From positions 295 to 22,001 of the IMG/VR virus record IMGVR_UViG_3300001097_000054: a stretch of DNA of 21,707 nucleotides. The stretch is one strand, 5' to 3'. The position numbers and the translations under genes were made by a program. The stretch is from a virus. The notes under the pieces are model-generated. The model was not told where the DNA came from, did not search any database, and saw only the letters and a program-made list of their open reading frames with translations. Positions 1-4,599 of this stretch are shown one piece after another. The number at the start of each line of letters is the position of its first letter. The stretch's first letter is position 1.

Positions 1-1
1 T

Positions 2-157
2 AAAGACACAACTCTTCAACTTTTTTTGCTTAAGACACAAGCAAGACACAGAGGGTATGATCAAGATGAAGCGAAGAACACTGCTAAAGACATAGCCACT
101 GCTGCTTTCGACTTCATAATCAATAGATCTAAGAATCCAGCCGAGCCAACGAACTAA
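2..157 (+). CDS. C-terminal end of an unidentified protein (partial)
   Basis: An open frame enters from the left edge and stops at a TAA at 155-157, giving about 51 residues. The last thirty or so (from DEAKNTAKDIATAAFDF onward) look like ordinary soluble protein: an amphipathic helix followed by a short polar tail ending in PAEPTN. The part before that is rich in repeats of AAGACACAA and is less convincing. No start is visible in the window and no family is recognised. It could be the tail of a gene read toward the origin region, or a chance open frame in AT-rich DNA. Confidence 0.3.
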   Translation, partial: KDTTLQLFLLKTQARHRGYDQDEAKNTAKDIATAAFDFIINRSKNPAEPTN

Positions 158-162
158 TACCT

Positions 163-280
163 TCTAATACATCTCTAATACATCTCCAGCAAACAATAGC
201 CTAATAGCAAACAATAGCCTAATAGCAAACAATAGCCCTACAACGCTCTAGAATGCACTAACAACACTCTAGCATGCGCT
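163..280. repeat. Tandem 18-bp repeat and flanking degenerate repeats
   Basis: An 18-bp unit, AGCAAACAATAGCCTAAT, occurs at 188-205 and 206-223, and its first 15 bases (last one changed) at 224-238. On its left TCTAATACATCT occurs twice (163-174 and 174-185). On its right two degenerate 19-bp copies begin CAACGCTCTAG and CAACACTCTAG, 21 bp apart (241-259 and 262-280). These repeats sit beside the iteron-like array and probably belong to the same origin or partition region. Their function is not visible. Confidence 0.6.
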
Positions 281-356
281 GTAAGAGCTTAACGTGTCTT
301 ACTAGTATTGTGAGATGTGTGATGCACTACTCAAGCGTGTAAGCCTTCTAATGCAT

Positions 357-427
357 ACACTGTATGTATATCTATATACACTCACACACTGTATGTATGC
401 ACTCACACACTGTACACTGTATGTATA
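357..427. repeat. Three direct repeats ACACTGTATGTAT
   Basis: Copies start at 357, 386 and 414, so the spacing is 29 and 28 bp. The sequence between them is rich in CACTCACAC. An open frame crosses this stretch, but its translation is just the repeat (Leu, Tyr, Thr, His and Cys), so it is not a gene. Confidence 0.6.
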
Positions 428-440
428 CACTATATGCAGT

Positions 441-595
441 AGCTACCCGCCCACATCCACTTCAGCTACCCGCTCACCCTCAACCCAGCTACCCGCTCAC
501 TTACACAGTGAGAAACTATATCTGCACACTGTAAGAGCTACCCGCTCACTAACACACTAGCTACCCGCTCACACATGCAGTAGCTACCCGCCCAC
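441..595. repeat. Iteron-like array, six 14-bp repeats AGCTACCCGCYCAC
   Basis: Six copies lie at 441-454, 464-477, 487-500, 536-549, 559-572 and 582-595, all in the same direction. They differ only at one C/T position. The start-to-start distance is exactly 23 bp inside each group of three, and the two groups are 49 bp apart. A spacing near two helical turns places every copy on the same face of the DNA. That is typical of iterons bound by a plasmid or phage replication initiator. A winged-helix initiator-like gene follows at 1299. The Rep-binding role is inference; the repeats and spacing are read directly. Confidence 0.8.
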
Positions 596-898
596 ACTAC
601 ATCGCTAGGCACATGTACTAAACAATATCTGCTTAAGATATGATAGAGACATAGATATATATCTTGATGAGAGCTGTAAGCGTAGTGTGTGTGTGGTATC
701 TAAACAGCTCCTTGCTCTACGATGCTAACAAGGTGGTTAGATACAGTGACTCCGATGACGCTGTGTGTGTCAGAAAAGACGGGGGGTGTGTGTCCTTAAC
801 TAGAACCAGTACTATACTTAGTTTTAGTCTCCCCCTCTTTCAAAAACAGTTCACTTTCCCAAATAAAAAAAGTATTTGATATATACATATTGCATAAC
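596..898. other. Gene-free stretch, no firm feature
   Basis: Open frames here are short, low in complexity and lack ribosome sites. There are GT-rich runs around 687-695 and 762-792. A G6 run (781-786) and a C5 run (about 832-836) could close a long, weak hairpin. No tRNA, promoter or conserved coding sequence could be supported. Confidence 0.5.
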
Positions 899-1060
899 TT
901 TACATTGTGTGCAGAAATTGGATATCTTTACATTGTGTGCGTATAGATATTATGGCTTAAAATTGTGTGCGAAAAATTTACATATAAATATTTTGAAAAA
1001 TAAGATGTACGGAAATAATAAGATGTACGCAAATAAGATGTACGGTAATAAGCACACAAT
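899..1060. repeat. Repeats ATTGTGTGC (3 direct, 1 inverted) and TAAGATGTACG (3 direct)
   Basis: TTTACATTGTGTGC occurs at 899-912 and 927-940. Its core ATTGTGTGC recurs at 962-970 and, inverted, as GCACACAAT at 1052-1060. Inside the inverted pair lie three copies of TAAGATGTACG at 1001-1011, 1019-1029 and 1034-1044. These may be initiator or repressor binding sites upstream of the replication gene's promoter. An open frame spans the region, but its KMYGN/KMYAN repeats merely translate the DNA repeats. Confidence 0.6.
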
Positions 1061-1141
1061 CGTATATGTGTTTACCGGTGTATGCGTGTAATGAAAGAGT
1101 GTTTGATTTATTTTTTAGAAATATCTGTTGGGAAATATTTG

Positions 1142-1170
1142 TTGAAAAAAAGACATCCAGTGGATAGAAT
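1142..1170 (+). promoter_or_regulatory. Sigma-70-like promoter for the replication gene
   Basis: TTGAAA at 1142-1147 and TAGAAT at 1165-1170 are separated by exactly 17 bases. Transcription would begin near 1176, so the RNA would start with the strong hairpin at 1174-1223. This is the best promoter match seen in the window. Confidence 0.55.
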
Positions 1171-1223
1171 AAAAAGACTTCACTAAAACACAGGGCCGTG
1201 CAGATCCTTTTTAGTGAAGTCTT
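1171..1223 (-). ncRNA. Candidate antisense RNA (copy-number control type)
   Basis: Read on the minus strand, the 15-bp hairpin is followed directly by a run of five Ts (complement of 1171-1175). It therefore has the form of an intrinsic terminator only in this direction. A possible minus promoter lies just upstream. The RNA would be about 50-70 nt, would be complementary to the rep leader loop, and would carry in its own loop a copy of the rep ribosome-site sequence AAGGATCTGC. This matches the general design of plasmid antisense inhibitors such as CopA or Inc RNA. No transcript has been shown, and the predicted start would trim the base of the stem. Confidence 0.4.
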
Positions 1224-1282
1224 AATTATTGGTTAAGTCACAAGACTAACAAAGCTGATAATAAGAAACAACAAGGATCTGC
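1174..1282 (+). promoter_or_regulatory. Leader hairpin able to pair with the downstream ribosome site (pseudoknot candidate)
   Basis: A perfect 15-bp stem is formed by 1174-1188 and 1209-1223, with a 20-nt loop. The loop's 3' part plus one stem base (GCAGATCCTT, 1200-1209) is exactly complementary to AAGGATCTGC at 1273-1282. That second element contains the purine-rich ribosome-binding sequence ahead of the replication gene. The plus-strand hairpin is not followed by a T-run, so it is unlikely to be a terminator in this direction. The layout resembles leaders of plasmid rep genes, such as the IncIalpha/IncB type, where a loop pairs with a distal site to control translation. The pairing is read directly; the control role is inferred. 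Confidence 0.5.
1225..1252 (-). promoter_or_regulatory. Possible antisense promoter
   Basis: On the minus strand, TTGTTA (1252-1247) and AATAAT (1230-1225) are 16 bases apart. Each is a moderate match to the sigma-70 consensus. It faces the rep promoter across the hairpin. AT-rich DNA yields such matches by chance, so its main support is position. Confidence 0.3.
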
Positions 1283-1298
1283 CGAAAAGTGAAAAAAC

Positions 1299-2009
1299 TT
1301 GGGATTATATTCCGATATCTTAGATAATTTTTTAAAAACATTTCAAAGACTTACAAAGAACTTCAAGAAAATATTTCGGTATTTGCAACGCCTTGCATTT
1401 GAATTCAAGAATGTTTTTCCGTCAATTCCAACAATTGCCAAAAAGAGTGGTTGTTCACTAAGCACGGTTAAACGTGCTATACAATATTTTAAATCTTTCG
1501 GCTTCATAAACGTCCAAAAAGTGGCATATCAAAGTAATTATTACTATATGAATGCCGCGCTTATCAAGATTGATACACGTAATCCAAATACTTATAGAAA
1601 CGCCCCACAAAGTCCACATGAGCCCCAGGTTGAGCTATGCGTTGAGCTATGCGTTGACCCCGTATTAACTTCTACTAAGATAAACAAAGATAAAGATACT
1701 AGTACACCCAAAGAAAAAGACCAAAGTACACCAGTGCCAGTATCGATAAATAAGAATCAGCAAGAAAACAAACACCAAGAAAACAAGCAGCAACAAAATA
1801 AGCAAGAAAACAAGCAGCAAAATATGCCAATTAAAAAATGCGTTAAACTACAAGGCCTAACAGAACAACAACAGCAAGATTTAAGCGATCGTTTTTCGGA
1901 ATACGCTCTTGTTAATGCCTTACAAGATGCCAAATGGTACGTCAAGCAAGGAAAAGTGATAATAAGTCTTGTTAAAATGTTATGGAGCAGGGCAGCATCA
2001 TACAGTTGA
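1299..2009 (+). CDS. Replication initiator-like protein (winged helix, Rep/O type)
   Basis: The 236-residue frame has a winged-helix DNA-binding region at about residues 25-85. Residues 41-70 (PSIPTIAKKSG, then SLSTVKRAIQYFKSFGFI) form the helix-turn-helix, and the following VAYQSNYYYMN looks like the wing. Residues about 115-185 are a polar linker ending in repeats of QQENK, HQENK and QQQNK. The C-terminal 45 residues (ALQDAKWYVKQGKVIISLVKML) form a helical segment like those ending many phage and plasmid initiators. With the upstream iterons and hairpin leader, an origin-binding role is likely. The start is odd. TTG at 1299 is the first usable codon, yet the ribosome site (1273-1277) suits GTG at 1289, which is in another frame. 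Removing one A from the A6 run at 1292-1297 would join GTG to this frame. A phage O-like protein is the main alternative to a plasmid Rep. Confidence 0.7.
   Translation: MGLYSDILDNFLKTFQRLTKNFKKIFRYLQRLAFEFKNVFPSIPTIAKKSGCSLSTVKRAIQYFKSFGFINVQKVAYQSNYYYMNAALIKIDTRNPNTYRNAPQSPHEPQVELCVELCVDPVLTSTKINKDKDTSTPKEKDQSTPVPVSINKNQQENKHQENKQQQNKQENKQQNMPIKKCVKLQGLTEQQQQDLSDRFSEYALVNALQDAKWYVKQGKVIISLVKMLWSRAASYS
1758..1823. repeat. 15-bp tandem repeats inside the rep linker
   Basis: Units start at 1758, 1773 and 1788 (15 bp each), then a 12-bp version at 1803 and a partial one at 1815. The consensus is close to CAGCAAGAAAACAAG. An 18-bp stretch, CAAGAAAACAAGCAGCAA, is perfectly repeated at 1776-1793 and 1803-1820. 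The repeats encode the QENK-rich linker between the two ends of the protein. Phage lambda keeps its iterons at the matching place inside gene O, so these could be a second binding array. They could also be a simple coding repeat. Confidence 0.55.
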
Positions 2010-2041
2010 AATTTCTTTTAGAAATATTTCACACCTTTTTT

Positions 2042-2070
2042 TTGACCGCATAGATATGGGTGCATAATCT
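2042..2070 (+). promoter_or_regulatory. Possible promoter ahead of the small-gene cluster
   Basis: TTGACC (2042-2047) and TAATCT (2065-2070) are 17 bases apart. The -35 is a good match and the -10 a poor one; CATAAT at 2063-2068 is better but only 15 bases away. The site overlaps the first copy of the tandem repeat and precedes the genes at 2228-3244. Confidence 0.3.
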
Positions 2071-2114
2071 TGTAGAAACGAAATAGATATGCTGCATAAT
2101 CTTGTAGAAACGAA
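2050..2114. repeat. Tandem direct repeat of about 33 bp
   Basis: ATAGATATG, one or two variable bases, then TGCATAATCTTGTAGAAACGAA occurs at 2050-2082 (33 bp) and directly again at 2083-2114 (32 bp). Apart from the short difference after ATAGATATG the copies match. They follow the rep stop codon and precede a small membrane-peptide gene. They could be operator sites or a recent duplication of a promoter segment. Confidence 0.75.
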
Positions 2115-2227
2115 TTTCCATAAATGATAAAAATCGTGGAATATGTATTTTAAGATATGGGGATGTGTGCCAACATTTAAATGGACTATTGATATCAAAG
2201 ACATCGAAAAAAACCGGGGATTTAAGA

Positions 2228-2317
2228 ATGTTAGTCGTAATGCTTCTATGTGTTTTATTCGTAATAACGATTCTTACGTACGTGATGTGTTATCTACTAA
2301 GCCTCCCAATGCGCTAA
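2228..2317 (+). CDS. Very small hydrophobic membrane peptide (29 aa)
   Basis: ATG at 2228 follows a good ribosome site (GGGGA, 2216-2220) with a 7-base gap. The product begins MLVVMLLCVLFVITILTYVM and ends LSLPMR: one transmembrane helix with almost no soluble part and a basic end. Size and composition recall the membrane peptides of type I toxin-antitoxin systems, which stabilise plasmids, or tiny phage membrane proteins. No sequence match to a named toxin is claimed. A longer frame, 2143-2349, overlaps it in another register, but its start has only a weak ribosome site and its translation looks random. The tandem repeat just upstream could be part of its control. Confidence 0.45.
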   Translation: MLVVMLLCVLFVITILTYVMCYLLSLPMR

Positions 2318-2332
2318 CCGTATGCGCTGATC

Positions 2333-2388
2333 ACAAAGCCAAGGGGTAAACTGATGTCTCTACAAAGCCAAGGGGTAAACTAATGTCT
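2333..2388 (+). repeat. Duplicated translation start with a 9-codon leader frame
   Basis: A 27-bp unit, ACAAAGCCAAGGGGTAAACT then RATGTCT, occurs at 2333-2359 and 2362-2388 with a single difference. Each copy carries both the ribosome site AAGGGG and an ATG. The second ATG (2383) starts the next gene. The first (2354) opens a nine-residue peptide, MSLQSQGVN, whose stop overlaps the second start as TAATG. The leader may couple or tune translation of the downstream gene. Confidence 0.6.
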
Positions 2389-2709
2389 TTTCCACAAGAT
2401 ATTCAAAGAAACTTTCATTGTATTGCTCCTTTTGGTTTGGATGAAAAAAAGGTAGATTTTTGGGTTAAAAACACTGATGAAAGAAAGCATTTAGAAAAAA
2501 TATCTGAGGCTTATAGTTTTTTTTCCGCTGACATACTTACTGCCGATTCCTTTAATGGCGATGCTAAAGAAGTTAAAATTACCCTAGTAAATTTATCTAC
2601 TTCAGAAATGGCTACCAAAGATTTAGTTGATGCGGTGTCAAATAACTTAAAAAATACGTCAAAAGATGATCTACCGGAAGATGATCCACAAAAAGATGAA
2701 CTTATTTGA
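2383..2709 (+). CDS. Hypothetical small acidic protein
   Basis: The 108-residue product starts MSFPQDIQRNF from an ATG with a strong ribosome site (AAGGGG, 8 bases upstream). The N-terminal half has mixed charge and probable helices (ERKHLEKISEAYSFFSADIL). The C-terminal 25 residues are acidic (KDDLPEDDPQKDELI) and probably disordered. There is no membrane segment or signal peptide. It is the second gene of a plus-strand run of small genes after the replication gene, with the next one 70 bases downstream. No family is recognised. The place is typical of early phage or plasmid accessory proteins, but no function can be assigned. Confidence 0.6.
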   Translation: MSFPQDIQRNFHCIAPFGLDEKKVDFWVKNTDERKHLEKISEAYSFFSADILTADSFNGDAKEVKITLVNLSTSEMATKDLVDAVSNNLKNTSKDDLPEDDPQKDELI

Positions 2710-2778
2710 AAAGAATTTGCATCAAGGAATAAAATAAGGTTTCTCTTAAAATATCAAAAAATTAAAAATGGTTTGAAA

Positions 2779-3063
2779 ATGGATAATACAGAAAAAGTTA
2801 AGCGCTACACTAGAATTAATGCAAAACTGAGCGAAGACGATAAAGATAAAGTAAGAGAATGTGTTGAACAGCTAGTTCCTTTGCTAAATTCTTATAAAAA
2901 TGCAAATGTTGGTGCAGCTGGCATGGTGCAACTTCTTGTTTACATGGCGATGTTTAGCGAGCATGGAAAAGAGGGTTTTTTGAAAAATATGTCAGAAGCT
3001 TATGATTTTTATAGCGACCAGGTCGACGGACGAAAAGAAACATTTACACCGATAACAAAATAA
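2779..3063 (+). CDS. Hypothetical small helical protein
   Basis: The frame is open from a TTG at 2773, but ATG at 2779 is the more likely start and gives 94 residues. The ribosome site is weak. The product has a basic start (KVKRYTRINAKLSEDDKDKVRE) and a helical core (ECVEQLVPLLNSYKNANVGAAGMVQLLVYMAMF). It is predicted to be all helix and not a membrane protein despite the hydrophobic patch. It is followed 19 bases later by another small helical protein with a vaguely similar hydrophobic segment (AMMKLLILCTEQ). No family is recognised. The regular amino acid make-up and gene-dense position support a real gene. Confidence 0.55.
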   Translation: MDNTEKVKRYTRINAKLSEDDKDKVRECVEQLVPLLNSYKNANVGAAGMVQLLVYMAMFSEHGKEGFLKNMSEAYDFYSDQVDGRKETFTPITK

Positions 3064-3082
3064 TCGATAAAAACAAATAATT

Positions 3083-3244
3083 ATGGATGATATCGAAAAA
3101 GCGGAAGAAAAAATACGAGCTGAATATCAAAAAAAAACAGATGAATGTATTCTAAAGTTACTATGGTATGTTTATGAAAATACAGATATCGATGCTAGAG
3201 CAATGATGAAGCTTTTAATTTTGTGCACAGAACAAAGACTGTAA
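3083..3244 (+). CDS. Hypothetical small helical protein (53 aa)
   Basis: The frame runs from ATG at 3083 to TAA at 3242-3244. The product starts MDDIEKAEEKIRAEYQKKTD and ends LLILCTEQRL, with a charged first helix and a hydrophobic second one. No strong ribosome site precedes it. Its place 19 bases after the previous gene suggests translation of the same message. The second half resembles the end of its upstream neighbour in pattern (hydrophobic helix after a GAAG or DARA turn), which hints at, but does not prove, a shared origin. No function is recognised. Confidence 0.45.
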   Translation: MDDIEKAEEKIRAEYQKKTDECILKLLWYVYENTDIDARAMMKLLILCTEQRL

Positions 3245-3265
3245 AAAGAATCAAGAGATGTATCA

Positions 3266-3298
3266 TTTGGAAAACTGGTTGAACACCAATTTTCCAAA
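3266..3298. terminator. Strong hairpin between convergent small genes
   Basis: 3266-3279 pairs with 3285-3298 around a 5-base loop: 13 pairs with one C/A mismatch. In minus-strand RNA that mismatch becomes a G-U pair, so the minus stem is complete. It lies between the end of the plus gene at 3244 and the end of the minus gene at 3311, where a shared terminator is expected. No clear T-run follows on either side, so it may act by stalling or RNA protection. Confidence 0.5.
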
Positions 3299-3310
3299 CA
3301 AATATGAAAT

Positions 3311-3460
3311 CTAATAAGGAACCGACTTCCCATATTCGCCCATTCGTTTTTTATTGCCCGCTTTTGTGGAGTTTGTGCCAGGTGTTAAACTTTTTGGCTT
3401 TGGAGCTTTTGTTTGTTTGTAACCTGTTACGAATTTTGATACTGCGCTTGCCTTGGGCAT
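3311..3460 (-). CDS. Small basic protein (49 aa), minus strand
   Basis: On the minus strand, ATG at 3460 follows a clear ribosome site (TTAGGAG, five bases upstream of the ATG) and the frame stops at 3311. The product begins MPKASAVSKFVTGYKQTKAP and ends NKKRMGEYGKSVPY. It is rich in Lys, Pro, Ser, Thr and Gly and strongly basic, with no hydrophobic core, so it is probably disordered or nucleic-acid or virion bound. In style it recalls the small GYKPP-containing protein at 8958, but no homology is claimed. It is divergent from the structural-type gene at 3540. The good ribosome site and start make it more than a chance frame. Confidence 0.6.
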   Translation of the reverse strand: MPKASAVSKFVTGYKQTKAPKPKSLTPGTNSTKAGNKKRMGEYGKSVPY

Positions 3461-3502
3461 AAATACTCCTAAGTTTTAGATTGGTTTTTTATGGTTTTCG
3501 CA

Positions 3503-3521
3503 TTACAGTAAATTTATGTAA
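3503..3521. promoter_or_regulatory. Palindrome in the divergent intergenic space
   Basis: TTACAGTAAATTTATGTAA is a near palindrome centred on TAAATTTA, with one extra base on the left arm. It lies between the divergent starts at 3460 (minus) and 3540 (plus), where a shared operator would sit. A weak plus promoter (TTGGTT at 3481, then TACAGT) overlaps it. Confidence 0.2.
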
Positions 3522-3539
3522 AGAAATTATTGGAGAAAA

Positions 3540-3998
3540 ATGTCTGAACGTAATCCAATGCCAAACCCGCAAAATCCCAATGACGCAATGTATCAATTTA
3601 TCGATACACAGCCAGCCAGTTCATTTCCGAATAACCCAGATTCATCTTTAAGTCATTTTACAGTACGGCAATTCACGCCTGAAAATATAACATCTGGATA
3701 TCCTCCTATTGTAACAAAGACAGCACACGGGCTCGAAAATGGGCAAGCAGTTAGAGCCACACAATTTATTAGTATTCCTTTTGCTGTAGCAACGGGCATG
3801 GAACAACTAAATAACAAATTATTTTATGTCCAGGGTGTTACAGATAATACTTTCTATCTTGCTGATAAGAATACGTTGCCGATTGACGCACGGAATTTTA
3901 CTACATATGTACAGAATGGACAATTTACTTTGACTGGTCAAACTTTACCGATTGTAAATCCTTCTCGTTTTCCACCACCCGGAACAGTTCTAATATAA
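3540..3998 (+). CDS. Phage structural-type protein with an FCCH-like module
   Basis: The start ATG follows TTGGAG with good spacing. The 152-residue product has a Pro/Asn-rich N-terminus (MSERNPMPNPQNPNDAMYQF). Residues about 50-115 form a beta-rich module with the pattern PPIVTKTAHGLENGQAV, then MEQLNNKLFYVQGVTDNTFYL. That pattern (A/T-x-H-GL-x-NGQ-V ... LN-x-x-x-F-V ... TF-x-L) is seen in small beta modules of phage tail proteins, often matched to the E1 ubiquitin-activating FCCH domain. Similar modules occur at 11293 and 13845 here, so this is likely a virion or adhesion accessory protein. It stands apart from the late operon, among minus-strand genes. Confidence 0.6.
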   Translation: MSERNPMPNPQNPNDAMYQFIDTQPASSFPNNPDSSLSHFTVRQFTPENITSGYPPIVTKTAHGLENGQAVRATQFISIPFAVATGMEQLNNKLFYVQGVTDNTFYLADKNTLPIDARNFTTYVQNGQFTLTGQTLPIVNPSRFPPPGTVLI

Positions 3999-4001
3999 AT
4001 T

Positions 4002-4031
4002 GTTTAGATTGAGCATAAGCCCAATCCAAAC
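4002..4031 (-). terminator. Hairpin terminator candidate between convergent genes
   Basis: 4002-4014 pairs with 4019-4031 around the loop ATAA. On the plus strand two A/C mismatches interrupt the stem. On the minus strand both become G-U pairs, so the stem is continuous over 13 pairs. It lies 10 bases past the end of the minus gene at 4042. An A/T-rich but not uniform stretch follows. It probably ends minus transcription, and perhaps also the plus gene ending at 3998. Confidence 0.5.
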
Positions 4032-4041
4032 ATTAATTTAC

Positions 4042-4545
4042 TTAACGCGCAAGTAATGCCGCATAAACTCCACATTTTTCAAAGTGATATTGTGACCACT
4101 TCAATTTATCGTTGATGTAGTCCCATTCGTCTAAGCAATCCAATCCGTAATTACAAAGCAATGAACTCACAAATAAAACAAGCTTAAGTTGGGGTGTTTG
4201 TGCACCAATGGTTGCAAAAGCAGCCATCCAAGCCTCACGAGCTCTTTGTCTCCATGTCAAGTCCGGCAGGTACCACGCTCTATTTTTTGCGTCTTCGTAC
4301 GTGCGTATGGCATTAAAATGGTGCATGTCAAATTCGTCTTGCCAAAACTGTCTTTGGTTTGTAACCGATTTTTGCATCATAGATTTTGATGCAAAATGAC
4401 TTTGTGCGTCAGGAGTCGCAAAAAGATATTCTTGACTCGCTGGAAGTCTGTATTGCTCGCAATATCCGTACGATTTAGCGAAGAAAAACAAACCTAGCAA
4501 AAATAAAAAAGTTGGAATTGCAATATTCCAAAATCGTGTACCCAT
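4042..4545 (-). CDS. Hypothetical membrane-anchored protein
   Basis: The 167-residue product starts MGTRFWNIAIPTFLFLLGLF, a positively charged start followed by a strong hydrophobic segment (residues about 7-24), so it is either N-terminally anchored or exported. The rest is soluble, rich in Trp, Tyr and His, with QFWQDEFDMHHFNAIRTYEDA in the middle and a second moderately hydrophobic patch near residues 120-133 (LKLVLFVSSLLCNYG). Four cysteines lie outside the first helix. AGGTG upstream of the ATG is an acceptable ribosome site. It shares a minus-strand run with the gene at 4600-5088, 54 bases upstream. It may be an accessory (moron) gene acting at the host envelope. No family is recognised. 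Confidence 0.6.
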   Translation of the reverse strand: MGTRFWNIAIPTFLFLLGLFFFAKSYGYCEQYRLPASQEYLFATPDAQSHFASKSMMQKSVTNQRQFWQDEFDMHHFNAIRTYEDAKNRAWYLPDLTWRQRAREAWMAAFATIGAQTPQLKLVLFVSSLLCNYGLDCLDEWDYINDKLKWSQYHFEKCGVYAALLAR

Positions 4546-4599
4546 ATATAAACACCTGTAAAAATGTGTAGAATCTTTTTTTGTAAGAGTTGTTAGAAA

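Noticed and set aside
441-595. CRISPR-like array
   Set aside because: The repeats are only 14 bp with 9-bp gaps, and there are no cas genes; the phased spacing fits iterons.
781-836. Long hairpin closed by G and C runs
   Set aside because: The loop is over 40 bases with little internal pairing, so it is probably chance.
315-1091. Three open frames (315-560, 664-879 and 876-1091, plus strand)
   Set aside because: Their translations only mirror DNA repeats or GT-rich runs, they lack ribosome sites, and their composition is unlike the real genes.
1292-1298. A-AAA-AAC as a programmed -1 frameshift site
   Set aside because: A -1 shift from GTG at 1289 leads to a stop within a dozen codons; the main frame would need the opposite shift.
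1998-2204. 68-residue minus-strand frame
   Set aside because: No ribosome site. It reads through the tandem repeat and the end of the rep gene.
2143-2349. 68-residue plus-strand frame
   Set aside because: Weak ribosome site and random-looking sequence. It overlaps the better supported 29-residue membrane peptide in another frame.
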